A stretch of 20,309 nucleotides of DNA from Desulfobacterales bacterium (lineage in GTDB: Bacteria; Desulfobacterota; Desulfobacteria; Desulfobacterales; C00003060). A program made the translations under genes and the position numbers. Below, one piece after another: positions 7,924 to 15,594 of the stretch. The DNA is taken from contig JAUWXJ010000014.1 of the NCBI GenBank assembly GCA_030616425.1, positions 1-20,309 on the forward strand, read 5' to 3'. How positions within the stretch are numbered: position 1 is the stretch's first letter; each line of letters starts with the position of its first letter. The notes under the pieces were generated by a model. That model made no database searches, was not told the origin of the DNA, and was given only the letters and a program-made list of their open reading frames with translations.

Positions 7924-9525
7924 TCAGATGCTTAGGTGCCCTATGCGTCGCTGAAAAATCAGATAATCAAATATCAATCTTGTAACTATAATGGCCGTGA
8001 AGAGACTTGCAAGGATGCCGATACTGAGGGTAACAGCAAAACCCTTTATGGGACCAGTTCCAAATTGAAAGAGGACCAGGGCTGCAATGAGGGTGGTTAT
8101 ATTGGCGTCAAGGATAGTTAAAGTGGCCTTGGCGTAACCAGCATCCACGGCAGCTCGTGGGGTCTTGCCCAGCCGAGCCTCCTCCCGAATTCGTTCAAAG
8201 ATGATAACATTTGCATCCACCGCCATGCCGATGGTCAGGATGATTCCCGCTATGCCCGGCAGCGTAAGAGTTGCTTTAAAGAAAGCGAGTCCAGCTCCAA
8301 TCAAAATGATATCTAAAAACAGGGCTATATCTGCGATGATGCCGGCTCCTTTATAATAGATAGCTATGAACAAAACCACAAGGATGCCACCGACCCACAT
8401 AGAAAGGAGCCCTTTTTGAATCGAGTCACGACCCAAGGAGGGGCCAACGGTGCGTTCTTCAAGAATCTTGACCGGGGCCGGCAAGGCGCCAGCCCGCAAC
8501 ACAATGGCCAAGTCACTGGCCTCTTCAGTAGTAAAATTGCCAGTAATGCGCGCATGGCCTCCACTAATTTTCTCCTGAATGACCGGGGCTGAGTAGATGT
8601 TACCATCCAACACAATGGCAAGGCGCTTTTTCACATTCGCTTCAGTGATCCGTTCAAAGAGCCGAGCCCCCTTTTTGTCAAAATCTAAGGAAACATAAGG
8701 TTCACTGAATTGCGAGTCGATTTGAACTCTGGCGTCAGTTAAATACTCGCCAGTGAGATAGGTCCGTTTTTGGACCAAAAACGGAGTCTTTGTGGTGCGC
8801 TTTGTTACCTCATCTTCGGTAGTTTGATAAAGAACTTCATCGCTTGGTGGGATATTTCCTTTGAGAGCCTCCTGAAGGTCATGATCATCATCTACTAGCT
8901 TGAATTCAAGCAGCGCTGTCTGTCCGATCAGGCTGATGGCCCTTTCAGGGTCTTTGATTCCTGGGAGTTGGATCAGGATTCGGTTTTCTCCCTGGCGACG
9001 TATGTCGGGTTCGCTGACGCCGAACTGGTCAATACGGTTTCGGATGGTTTCCATGGCCTGTTTGGCTGCCATCTCTTTTATATATTTCACTTCCTGTTCA
9101 GGAAGATTGAGGCGAACAGTAAGCGCCTCGTCCTCAGTGGTTCTGGATACGACCCGGAGCCACTCGAATTCCTTGTTGAGCATGTTGTCAAAAGTATCGA
9201 TGCTTTTCTGGTTCAATACGCATACCGATATTTGAGTCTCTTTTACTCGATCGAGCTCTGCGTACCGAATGCGGGCCTTTCTCATGGCATCCCGGATCTC
9301 GTGAACAGTGCGTTCTATTTTGTTTTCAACTGCTTTTTCTGTTTGAACTTCCAGCACAAGGTGCATTCCCCCCTGAAGATCAAGCCCTAGATGAATCTTC
9401 TCAGTGGGAAGGATACCCAAAGCTCTCCACCAGCCAGGGAGGTTAGAATAAACCGATGGCACGACATACACAAATGCCACTACGATGAATGCAACAACAA
9501 GAAACCACTTCCACTTAAATTGCAT
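7924..9525 (-). CDS. secD: Protein translocase subunit SecD
   Basis: This protein of about 533 aa is the SecF partner in the SecDF-YajC complex. It has an N-terminal membrane helix (about 7-27), the family motif LGLDLQGGMHLVLEV (about 46-60), a P1 periplasmic domain with FGVSEPDIRRQGENRILIQLPG, a region around LRAGALPAPVKILEERTVGPSLG, and a C-terminal six-helix membrane domain containing GMAVDANVIIFERIREE. A TTG directly precedes the ATG (9528-9526), and upstream GGA could serve either; I chose the ATG. The gap to yajC upstream holds a large inverted repeat, so whether yajC and secD are co-transcribed is open. Confidence 0.96.
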   Translation of the reverse strand: MQFKWKWFLVVAFIVVAFVYVVPSVYSNLPGWWRALGILPTEKIHLGLDLQGGMHLVLEVQTEKAVENKIERTVHEIRDAMRKARIRYAELDRVKETQISVCVLNQKSIDTFDNMLNKEFEWLRVVSRTTEDEALTVRLNLPEQEVKYIKEMAAKQAMETIRNRIDQFGVSEPDIRRQGENRILIQLPGIKDPERAISLIGQTALLEFKLVDDDHDLQEALKGNIPPSDEVLYQTTEDEVTKRTTKTPFLVQKRTYLTGEYLTDARVQIDSQFSEPYVSLDFDKKGARLFERITEANVKKRLAIVLDGNIYSAPVIQEKISGGHARITGNFTTEEASDLAIVLRAGALPAPVKILEERTVGPSLGRDSIQKGLLSMWVGGILVVLFIAIYYKGAGIIADIALFLDIILIGAGLAFFKATLTLPGIAGIILTIGMAVDANVIIFERIREEARLGKTPRAAVDAGYAKATLTILDANITTLIAALVLFQFGTGPIKGFAVTLSIGILASLFTAIIVTRLIFDYLIFQRRIGHLSI

Positions 9526-9528
9526 CAA

Positions 9529-9852
9529 TTCATTATCCAGTAAGAAAAGTGAGCTAAAGTGCCTAGAAATGGTTTCAAAACCCTTTTTCTCGTTTGTTTG
9601 CCCATTTTGGAAAGTTCTAAGTTCGCTCCGCTAAAATTGGAGCACGTAGTGAAGCCATGCGCTAACTCGGGCTAATGTCCTCAAGCAGTTCCAATTTTTA
9701 CGCTTCGCCTCACTAAGAACTTTTAGCCAAAATGGTCAAAATGGGCTCGGCAAAGGGTTTTGAAACGGGCTCTAAAGTGGGCTAAAGGGCCCTTCCGGGT
9801 CTGAGCCGAAACGTGGACTCGATTATGAAATCGCTTTCGCACACCAAACATG
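9529..9852. other. yajC-secD intergenic region filled by an inverted repeat
   Basis: These 324 bp contain no plausible coding sequence. Most of the stretch is taken up by the inverted repeat at 9572-9766 and its flanking CTAAAGTG copies. A GGGCCC-centred short palindrome lies near 9787-9792. No convincing promoter or terminator is visible. Confidence 0.6.
9572..9766. repeat. 195-bp imperfect inverted repeat
   Basis: The ends are perfect 15-bp inverted repeats: GTTTCAAAACCCTTT at 9572-9586 and its reverse complement at 9752-9766. Further matches continue inward, including GCCCATTTTG, AGTTCT and AAAATTGGA on the left arm and their complements on the right. An 8-bp direct repeat CTAAAGTG lies outside both ends (9554-9561 and 9772-9779), offset 10 and 5 nt, so it is not a clean target duplication. 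There is no open reading frame inside. It resembles a non-autonomous palindromic element. Confidence 0.8.
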
Positions 9853-10185
9853 TTACTTAGTGACGGGGTTTTGGCCTTGCACCAACCCTGCGATATTGGC
9901 GCGTCCTACTTTTACACGCACCTTTTCTGAAATCTCAAGCGTCACAACCGTATCAGTGATTCCTGTAACACGTCCATACAGGCCGCCGCTTGTAATAACA
10001 CGATCGCCTTTTTTGAGTGTGCCAAGCATCTCGCGATGCTGTTTCTGTTTTTTTTGCTGGGGCCTTATCAAAAGAAAATAGAATATGGCAAACATCAGGA
10101 TCAGGGGAACCAAAGCCCCAAATCCCCCGCCACCCTGTCCGGATGCGCCCCCTCCCGTGCCCATGGCATATGCAATTTCTATCAA
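9853..10185 (-). CDS. yajC: Preprotein translocase subunit YajC
   Basis: This 110-aa single-pass membrane protein is an accessory partner of SecDF. After a short Gly-rich N-terminus, the membrane helix (about 25-41) runs into the family hallmark FYFLLIRPQQKKQKQHREML. A conserved cytosolic domain follows: LKKGDRVITSGGLYGRVTGI and VKVGRANI. Translation starts at a TTG (10185-10183), well supported by AAGGAGG 8 nt upstream; the later in-frame ATG would remove the first seven residues. It sits upstream of secD in the usual order yajC-secD-secF. Confidence 0.96.
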   Translation of the reverse strand: MIEIAYAMGTGGGASGQGGGGFGALVPLILMFAIFYFLLIRPQQKKQKQHREMLGTLKKGDRVITSGGLYGRVTGITDTVVTLEISEKVRVKVGRANIAGLVQGQNPVTK

Positions 10186-10207
10186 GATAAATACCTCCTT
10201 TTGGTTT

Positions 10208-10258
10208 CGTTATTCGAAAATCGTTATTTTGGTCACTAGTCATTGGTCACTGGTCATT
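10208..10258. repeat. Compound heptanucleotide repeat array
   Basis: CGTTATT and CGAAAAT units run at 10208-10228. After two bases, two 14-bp units, GGTCACTAGTCATT and GGTCACTGGTCATT, run at 10231-10258. Both words have 7-bp periodicity. A related array in inverted orientation, CTAATGACTATTGACC, lies at 10274-10289. Together these fill the gap between yajC and the upstream lipoprotein gene. Confidence 0.85.
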
Positions 10259-10299
10259 GGAATTTGCGGCCCACTAATGACTATTGACCAATTTGTCAA

Positions 10300-10947
10300 T
10301 TACTCAAGCTTCCAGCCCATCTCAGCTGTTCCGAGCACACTGGTGATGACCAGCTTAATGCCTTTTGTGTTATCTTTAACGAGGGGCTGGTTAGTTGTGG
10401 GGATGCTGCACGGAAACCTTACGATGTAGGTTGACTTCCAAGGTGTAACATAAGGAAAAAAGTGGGGTGTCACAGCGTCTTGTCGCTTAACCTTCCTTAC
10501 TTCAACCGGTACCACGCGCTCGTTTCCATCGTTTAACAGATAAAGCTTCCACATCGAATCGGCTTTATCAAAATCATCCCACTTTTTTTCAGGCACAAAA
10601 CTTGCGATCAGAAACTCGTGGGCTTGGGTGGCCGCCTCAAGCTGATCCTCCATAAACTGCCCTTTTTGATCTGGTGTCAGCTTGTATGCCTTGGCGTATT
10701 CATCAACATAAGCGCGTCGAAATTCCTCTGATTTGAAAGTTGCCGAGACGATAAGCTCCACCTCAAGTCCTCGGTGTATCCGGGCCTCTCGAGACCACTC
10801 CTCACAGATATTTTTGTACGTTTCTGTATGGTAGGGATCAGCAGACTCTAGAAACCGAGCGACTCTCGTGCAGCTTCCTGTAAAGAGCAGGATTAGTGCC
10901 GAAAAAAAGATGAAAGTCTTATGGTATTTTAGATTTTGGTTGCGCAT
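10300..10947 (-). CDS. Putative lipoprotein of unknown function
   Basis: I do not recognise this 215-aa protein. It starts with a basic n-region and a hydrophobic stretch (11-25) ending in FTGSC, so Cys26 is a possible lipidation site; Thr at -3 makes the lipobox atypical. The mature part is mixed alpha/beta and charged. It includes EEWSREARIHRGLEVELIVS, an acidic, Gln-rich helical region (about 75-120) and SMWKLYLLNDGNERVVPVEV, which suggests a small exported beta domain. There is no known catalytic motif. The start ATG at 10947 has GGAAGGA close upstream. It lies 49 bp after purB and before yajC on the same strand. Its context among Sec genes suggests an envelope role, but this is inference only. 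Confidence 0.7.
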   Translation of the reverse strand: MRNQNLKYHKTFIFFSALILLFTGSCTRVARFLESADPYHTETYKNICEEWSREARIHRGLEVELIVSATFKSEEFRRAYVDEYAKAYKLTPDQKGQFMEDQLEAATQAHEFLIASFVPEKKWDDFDKADSMWKLYLLNDGNERVVPVEVRKVKRQDAVTPHFFPYVTPWKSTYIVRFPCSIPTTNQPLVKDNTKGIKLVITSVLGTAEMGWKLE

Positions 10948-10961
10948 ATTCCTTCCATGTT

Positions 10962-10989
10962 CACTTTGCTCTTTGCACTATGCGTTTTT
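10962..10989. repeat. Heptanucleotide-periodic array between purB and the lipoprotein gene
   Basis: Consecutive 7-bp units CACTTTG and CTCTTTG are followed by two more divergent units of the same length. The array fills the 49-bp gap just upstream of the lipoprotein ribosome-binding site and leads toward the TTTGAGC array inside purB. Confidence 0.65.
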
Positions 10990-10996
10990 CCCTCTG

Positions 10997-12331
10997 CTAT
11001 TTCCTCACAGCCCTTTGAGCTTTCAGCTTTGAGCTTTCAGCTCCAAACACACGCGCAAAGATGGTATTCACATGCATTAGCTGGGCCTTCACATCAAAGA
11101 GTGTCTCAACTTCCTCGGGTTTCAAGTAGTTTAAAATATCAGAATCGTTCAGGACAAGTTCTTTAAAATCCTTTTTTTCCTTCCACGCCCGCATGGCCTG
11201 CTTTTGAACCATGTTGTACGCTGCTTCCCGGCTCACATCTCGCTTGGCCAAAGCAAGAAGTAACTGCTGAGAGAAGATAAGCCCACGCGTGAGTTTCAAG
11301 TTTTGTTGCATACGCTTGGGGTATACAACTAGGTTGCGTATAATGGTTGTCAGGCGGTCCAACATATAGTCAACCAGAATGGTGCTGTCGGGGGCAATGA
11401 CCCTTTCCACAGACGAATGGCTAATGTCTCGCTCGTGCCAAAGCGGTATATTCTCCATGGCAGCAGCTGCATTGGAGCGAACCAGCCTTGCCAGGCCCGA
11501 CAAGTTTTCGCAGCCGATTGGATTCCGTTTGTGGGGCATTGCAGAGGATCCTTTTTGTCCTCTTGAAAAATGTTCCTCGGCCTCTGAGACCTCTGTCCTT
11601 TGAAGATGACGAATTTCTACGGCAATCTTCTCAATCGTAGAGGCAATAATAGCCAACGTGGTAAAGTACTCCGCATACCGATCTCTTTGGATAATCTGGC
11701 TTGAGACAGCTGCAGGCCTGAGGCTTAATTTTCGACATACATGAGTTTCCACCTCTGGTGGAATATTGGCATAAGTGCCAACAGCTCCTGAGATCTTGCC
11801 AACGCTTATGGTTTCCATGGCCTGTTCTATGCGCCTGCAATTTCGGTACATTTCGTCATACCAAAGAGCCAGCTTCAGGCCAAAGGTAATAGGCTCGGCG
11901 TGTATGCCATGGGACCGACCAATCATGACAGTGTGTTTGTGAGCCATAGCTTTCTTTTTCAGCACGAGCAGGAGGCGCTCACACCCCTTCAAAATTAGCT
12001 TGGACGCCTCCCTTAGCCTCACAGCCATGGCAGTATCCAGGATGTCCGATGACGTCAGCCCTAAATGGATGTATCGTGCATCTGGGCCGACTGCCTCCCC
12101 GATGTCAGTTAAGAAAGCAATAACATCGTGTTTGGTTTCGGCCTCAATGGCATTAATCCTTTTAATAGAAAATTTTGCGTTTTTGCGGATATTTTTCGCT
12201 GCCTTCTTGGGAATCTCGCCGATCTTAGCTAAGGCTTCACACACCAAGATCTCCACCAGAAGCCAAGTCTGAAATTTATTCTCTTCCGTCCATATACGGC
12301 CCATTGGCCTGCGGGTGTATCGTTCGATCAT
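10997..12331 (-). CDS. purB: Adenylosuccinate lyase
   Basis: This 444-aa cytosolic enzyme of the fumarase/aspartase superfamily catalyses two beta-eliminations releasing fumarate in purine synthesis (from SAICAR and from adenylosuccinate). Visible active-site segments are TKHDVIAF (H68), GLTSSD (91-96), GRSHGIHAEP (H141) and the signature loop GSSAMPHKRNP (261-271) with the catalytic serine. The ATG at 12331 begins MIERYTRRPMGRIWTEENKF, a typical PurB start. The last 13 residues, after FGA, are encoded by a tandem 14-bp repeat and extend past the usual end of the family. The gene starts 41 bp after the 257-aa gene; a stem-loop lies in that gap. Confidence 0.97.
   Translation of the reverse strand: MIERYTRRPMGRIWTEENKFQTWLLVEILVCEALAKIGEIPKKAAKNIRKNAKFSIKRINAIEAETKHDVIAFLTDIGEAVGPDARYIHLGLTSSDILDTAMAVRLREASKLILKGCERLLLVLKKKAMAHKHTVMIGRSHGIHAEPITFGLKLALWYDEMYRNCRRIEQAMETISVGKISGAVGTYANIPPEVETHVCRKLSLRPAAVSSQIIQRDRYAEYFTTLAIIASTIEKIAVEIRHLQRTEVSEAEEHFSRGQKGSSAMPHKRNPIGCENLSGLARLVRSNAAAAMENIPLWHERDISHSSVERVIAPDSTILVDYMLDRLTTIIRNLVVYPKRMQQNLKLTRGLIFSQQLLLALAKRDVSREAAYNMVQKQAMRAWKEKKDFKELVLNDSDILNYLKPEEVETLFDVKAQLMHVNTIFARVFGAESSKLKAQRAVRK
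11014..11041. repeat. Perfect 14-bp tandem duplication at the purB 3' end
   Basis: TTTGAGCTTTCAGC occurs twice back to back (11014-11027 and 11028-11041). Each copy is itself two related heptamers. The array lies inside the purB reading frame and encodes its C-terminal residues. Related heptamers appear near the rng stop (17429-17449 and 17488-17509). Confidence 0.92.
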
Positions 12332-12344
12332 TTTATTCCAAGCC

Positions 12345-12371
12345 AGCCAAACCGGTTAAACCTGTTTGGCT
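12345..12371. other. Stem-loop in the gap before purB
   Basis: AGCCAAAC (12345-12352) pairs perfectly with GTTTGGCT (12364-12371), and inside it GGTT pairs with AACC after one mismatch. It fills most of the 41-bp gap between the upstream gene's stop and the purB start. On the minus strand no T run follows, so a standard terminator is unlikely. A translational or RNA-processing role, or a repeat remnant, is possible. Confidence 0.5.
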
Positions 12372-12373
12372 AC

Positions 12374-13147
12374 TTATTGTATTGGTGGTAACCACAGAAT
12401 CTCTCCATCAAACTCGATTCGGTTGACATTTTTGTAGTCGATTCTATCCAGAAGAGCAAATACGCGGTCCATGTTGTAGATAACTATCTTGCTCAAGGGA
12501 TAAATATGATCAAGATCGGTCTCAAGTCTGCGTTCTCTGAGATTATAAATATGAACCAGATTTTCCGAGAATTTCAAGACCTTCCCCACGCCGGAACTAT
12601 AGCCAAGCTTGTCTGGCTCGTCTGCCATGGGGGACAGCTGTATCCCCTTGTGGTCGTAATACTCTTTTAACAGGTTGAAATGGATGTCCCATATGTTTTC
12701 ATTGGTCTGAACCACATGAATCCCAAATGCATTTTCTCGTGGCTTGGAAGTAGTTACTCCACCCAGATCCGTCTCCAGGATATCTCCTTGGCTGAGTCGC
12801 ACTTCATCCAGTATATTCTTCATCTGAACAGTCACTTCTCCAACCTTGATCGACTCATCCGGCCTGACAATCATATCAATACTTTTTTCAACGCCATATG
12901 GCGCCTTTCGTTCCTCCATCAAGGCGGTCAACCCCTGGTCAGTTTTTTCTTTAAGCTTGTCATAGTCTATGACTTTTTCAGGAGGGATAGTCGCCTTCTT
13001 GCTTGTCGGCTGGGACAGTTTTTCAGGGCCCTCTGCTATTCTTGAAAGATACCAAGCGCCTATTCCTATCGAAAGGATGCAAAAGACTGCCAAGAGTATA
13101 TATTTTCGTATATTGGACTTCACACGCGGTGAAGTTGGATTGGCCAT
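12374..13147 (-). CDS. Membrane-anchored protein of unknown function with a LysM-like tail
   Basis: I do not recognise this 257-aa protein by name. It has a short basic N-terminus, one membrane helix (about 16-34) and a long extracytoplasmic part, so it is probably anchored in the inner membrane and faces the periplasm. Residues 143-156, IHVVQTNENIWDIH, resemble the start of a LysM motif, and the end NRIEFDGEILWLPP resembles the end of one, with a long insert between them. Peptidoglycan contact is therefore conceivable but unproven. The ATG at 13147 has GGGAGG 6 nt upstream. A promoter match precedes it, so it may be the first gene of the minus-strand run leading to purB and the sec genes. 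Confidence 0.75.
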   Translation of the reverse strand: MANPTSPRVKSNIRKYILLAVFCILSIGIGAWYLSRIAEGPEKLSQPTSKKATIPPEKVIDYDKLKEKTDQGLTALMEERKAPYGVEKSIDMIVRPDESIKVGEVTVQMKNILDEVRLSQGDILETDLGGVTTSKPRENAFGIHVVQTNENIWDIHFNLLKEYYDHKGIQLSPMADEPDKLGYSSGVGKVLKFSENLVHIYNLRERRLETDLDHIYPLSKIVIYNMDRVFALLDRIDYKNVNRIEFDGEILWLPPIQ

Positions 13148-13187
13148 GTAGAGCCTCCCTTGTTGAGGTTTGAAGGCACGGCAGTTA

Positions 13188-13214
13188 GTTACAGGATTAC
13201 ACAGTTGGTGTCAA
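13188..13214 (-). promoter_or_regulatory. Putative promoter heading the minus-strand cluster
   Basis: On the minus strand there is an exact TTGACA (13214-13209), a 15-nt spacer and TGTAAC (13193-13188; 4 of 6 to TATAAT). The spacer is at the short end of the normal range. It lies about 40 bp before the start codon of the 257-aa gene. Confidence 0.35.
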
Positions 13215-13295
13215 TATCATTTGTTTGTAATGAGACCCCATGTATTGCACGGGGAGCAAGCCTAATCGATAGAAACTGACGTTCCTTTTTGTTTC

Positions 13296-13336
13296 ACGGC
13301 CTTTGGCCGTAAAACAAAGCCACCCGCTGTGCGGGT
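13296..13336 (-). terminator. Two adjacent short hairpins, possible terminator of the phospholipase-like gene
   Basis: ACGGCC-TTT-GGCCGT (13296-13310) and ACCCGC-TGT-GCGGGT (13322-13336) are perfect 6-bp stems with 3-nt loops, just past the stop of the minus-strand gene ending at 13350. Read on the minus strand, the ACCCGC hairpin is followed by GGCTTTGTTTT, a loose T-rich tail. GTTT/AAAC bases extend the other stem. They could equally be repeat palindromes. Confidence 0.4.
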
Positions 13337-13349
13337 AGTAGTTTATTCC

Positions 13350-14231
13350 CTAAGCAAACCTTTTCAAGGCCGTGTTAATGTGCTGGATTGCCTCGATTGT
13401 GGCCCTTTTTCTGAGACGCTTCAACTCTCGAAAAAAAATGTTTTCATCACTCATAGTGCGCAGCTTGAGCTTGGCCAAAACCGGAAAGCTTTCAGGGTTC
13501 ACCCTGTCTGGATAAAAGAGGCTCTGCCAGATCCGAAGATGTCCTTTCACAATCCTGTTCGACATGTTCATGATGTGATATAAAGGCCTTGTAGCAAATA
13601 ACGTCAGGAAAAGGCATTGTTGGTCATAGGCCCTTTTGAGGCGATTCACAAGAGAAACCATCTGGTTCGCCTCGGGTAGGTCAAGCAGATTGGACAAATA
13701 GAAGTGAAACAGGGTGTATTTGGTAGGTTCATCAAGCCGAATAAGAGGTCCTGGATGAAACCGCCGAGGCTCCGTGTTTGATAGCCGGAGTAGGATTATG
13801 TCGATTAATGTCTCGATCTCCCGGTGAGTCGCCGTCGCGACGGTGCCTTTCTCCCCCCAGGTTGTTGTATAATATTCGATCAATTCGTGGAAGATACGGT
13901 CCACTACCGTATGGGTTATTATCCCCGCGGCAAATGCCGTCTTCAAGCGCCACGCACCAGATTTGATCGCAATGGCCCTAAAAAGATCCACGGCTTTTTG
14001 ATCATTCTTGATCTTTTCTTTAAGGTGAAGGGCCCGAGAGATCCAGATAAGTTTTTGGGGTCTAAGACCGAAAGGGAGTACATCGTAATAGAAGGCATCC
14101 GGGATAATTGCGCCCAGGTAAAAGGCGGGGAGGTTCTCTTCAATAACCTTGGCCAAGTGTTGCTGTCCGCACCTTTTCAGTTGCAATAGCACGTCTTGGG
14201 CGATCAGGATGTGGGATAGCTCCTTGGCCAT
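13350..14231 (-). CDS. Zinc-dependent phospholipase C-like protein
   Basis: This 293-aa protein matches the bacterial zinc-dependent phospholipase C fold (S1/P1-nuclease-like, all helical). Likely metal ligands are H7 (SHILIAQ), D45 in GAIIPDAFYYD, H107/D111/H115 in GIITHTVVDRIFHELIEYY, and H136/E140 in THREIETLID. The HxxxD and HxxxE pairing is the same as in clostridial alpha-toxin. There is no signal peptide, so it appears cytosolic, unlike the secreted toxins; its substrate is unknown. The ATG at 14231 is chosen because it leaves the conserved first histidine near the N-terminus. A TTG at 14282 would add unrelated residues overlapping the divergent transporter gene. No Shine-Dalgarno sequence is evident. 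Confidence 0.8.
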   Translation of the reverse strand: MAKELSHILIAQDVLLQLKRCGQQHLAKVIEENLPAFYLGAIIPDAFYYDVLPFGLRPQKLIWISRALHLKEKIKNDQKAVDLFRAIAIKSGAWRLKTAFAAGIITHTVVDRIFHELIEYYTTTWGEKGTVATATHREIETLIDIILLRLSNTEPRRFHPGPLIRLDEPTKYTLFHFYLSNLLDLPEANQMVSLVNRLKRAYDQQCLFLTLFATRPLYHIMNMSNRIVKGHLRIWQSLFYPDRVNPESFPVLAKLKLRTMSDENIFFRELKRLRKRATIEAIQHINTALKRFA

Positions 14232-14245
14232 GTTACGACAATAGC

Positions 14246-15568
14246 ATGAAGCGATTTGGCATGACAAATAGAAAGCGGGCAATCACCGGTTGGTGTATGT
14301 ACGACTGGGCCAATTCGGCCTTTGCTACCAGCATCCTGGCAGGGATTCTTCCAGTCTATTTCGCGTCTTTAGTTCCTGAAGAAGGTCTGGCCATAAGATG
14401 GGGCCCTTTGAGCTTTACAACCACGGCAAGCGGGCTATGGGCATACAGCATCTCATTTTCGCTTCTTTTGACCGCCGTTTCCGCCCCGATCCTTGGGGCC
14501 ATGGCAGACTTCTCTGGTTCCAAGAAGAGATTCCTTTTCGGTTTTACCTATATAGGCGCAGCATTCACCCTACTTTTGTATTTTGTGCAAAAAGGAGATT
14601 ACTGGCTTTGCCTCTCCCTTTTTATAGCGGCTAATATAGGATTTGCCGGGGGCACGACTTTTTATAATAGCTTTTTGCCCGAGGTGGCCGGTAAAAGGGA
14701 GATGGACTCGGTCTCGGGGAAGGGTTATGCGTTTGGCTATGTGGGTGGAGGCCTTCTGCTGGCCCTCCACGTGATCGCTATCACCTACTATGAGGCTTTT
14801 GGGATAACGGACCAATCAATAAGTATTCGGATCAGCCTTGCCTCTGTGGGGATTTGGTGGGGTCTCTTTGCAATTCCGCTTTTTTTGTGGGTCCCTGAAG
14901 CCAGGGGATTACATAATAAAGACAAAGCGGAAAATTTTTCTTATCTTACGTATGGCTTCAGCCGTTTTTTCAATACGCTCAAGTCCTTCCGGCACTATCG
15001 CGACCTGTTGTGGTTTCTGGCTGCCTTCCTTGTGTACAACGATGGCATTCAAACAGTCATCGCCATGGCAGCGATCTTCGGCAAGACCGCCCTTGGTCTT
15101 GATACTGGGACGCTCATCGGCACACTCCTTATGACACAGTTCATCGCCTGGCCGGGAGCACTGCTCTTTGCAAAGCTGGCCGAGAAGATCCAGTCAAAAG
15201 GTGCGGTTATGGTCACATTGGTACTGTGGATTGTCATTGTGACATACGCCTACTTTCTGAAGTCGGCACTTGCATTCTGGATACTGGGTGGGCTGGTAGG
15301 TCTCGTCTTGGGCGGAAGCCAGGCCATCAGCCGGTCCCTTTATGCACAGTTGATTCCAAGGGTGAGGCCAGCAGAGTTTTTCGGGTTTTTTAGTATCAGT
15401 GCCAAGTTTGCTTCCATCTTTGGGCCTCTGGTCTTCGGGCTGATTACCGACCTATCAGAAAACCCACGCAACGCTATAGTTTCACTGATCTTGTTTTTTG
15501 TGGTGGGGATTATCCTGTTGAGTCGGGTGGATATGGAAAGAGGTCGGCTGCAAGCCGTGGAAGATTAA
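14246..15568 (+). CDS. UMF1-family MFS transporter (Atg22-like)
   Basis: This 440-aa inner-membrane protein has about twelve hydrophobic segments. The N-terminal GWCMYDWANSAFATSI (residues 15-30) is the hallmark of the UMF1/Atg22-like branch of the major facilitator superfamily. Other typical parts are GAMADFSGSKKRFLFGF after the third helix, GGTTFYNSFLPEVA, GYAFGYVGGGLLL and LGGSQAISRSLYAQLIP. Substrates of bacterial members are largely undefined; the yeast relative exports vacuolar amino acids. Neither the ATG at 14246 nor the one at 14261 has a clear ribosome-binding site. The gene diverges from the phospholipase-like gene with 14 bp between the start codons and converges on oadG. Confidence 0.92.
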   Translation: MKRFGMTNRKRAITGWCMYDWANSAFATSILAGILPVYFASLVPEEGLAIRWGPLSFTTTASGLWAYSISFSLLLTAVSAPILGAMADFSGSKKRFLFGFTYIGAAFTLLLYFVQKGDYWLCLSLFIAANIGFAGGTTFYNSFLPEVAGKREMDSVSGKGYAFGYVGGGLLLALHVIAITYYEAFGITDQSISIRISLASVGIWWGLFAIPLFLWVPEARGLHNKDKAENFSYLTYGFSRFFNTLKSFRHYRDLLWFLAAFLVYNDGIQTVIAMAAIFGKTALGLDTGTLIGTLLMTQFIAWPGALLFAKLAEKIQSKGAVMVTLVLWIVIVTYAYFLKSALAFWILGGLVGLVLGGSQAISRSLYAQLIPRVRPAEFFGFFSISAKFASIFGPLVFGLITDLSENPRNAIVSLILFFVVGIILLSRVDMERGRLQAVED

Positions 15569-15594
15569 TACGCGGATCCTTAATCGGTTTTTTT
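15563..15594 (+). terminator. Possible intrinsic terminator of the MFS gene
   Basis: GATTAA (15563-15568, including the stop codon) can pair with TTAATC (15580-15585); GG and seven T residues follow. The stem is short and AT-rich, so the call is weak. The T run lies in the 3' end of the convergent OadG-like gene, where it encodes lysines on the other strand. Confidence 0.35.

Noticed and set aside
10208..10289. Possible CRISPR array
   Set aside because: The units are 7 or 14 bp and contiguous, with no unique spacers of constant length and no cas genes nearby.
14232..14282. 17-residue extension of the phospholipase-like protein from a TTG
   Set aside because: It overlaps the divergent transporter start, lacks a ribosome-binding site and pushes the conserved first histidine away from the N-terminus.
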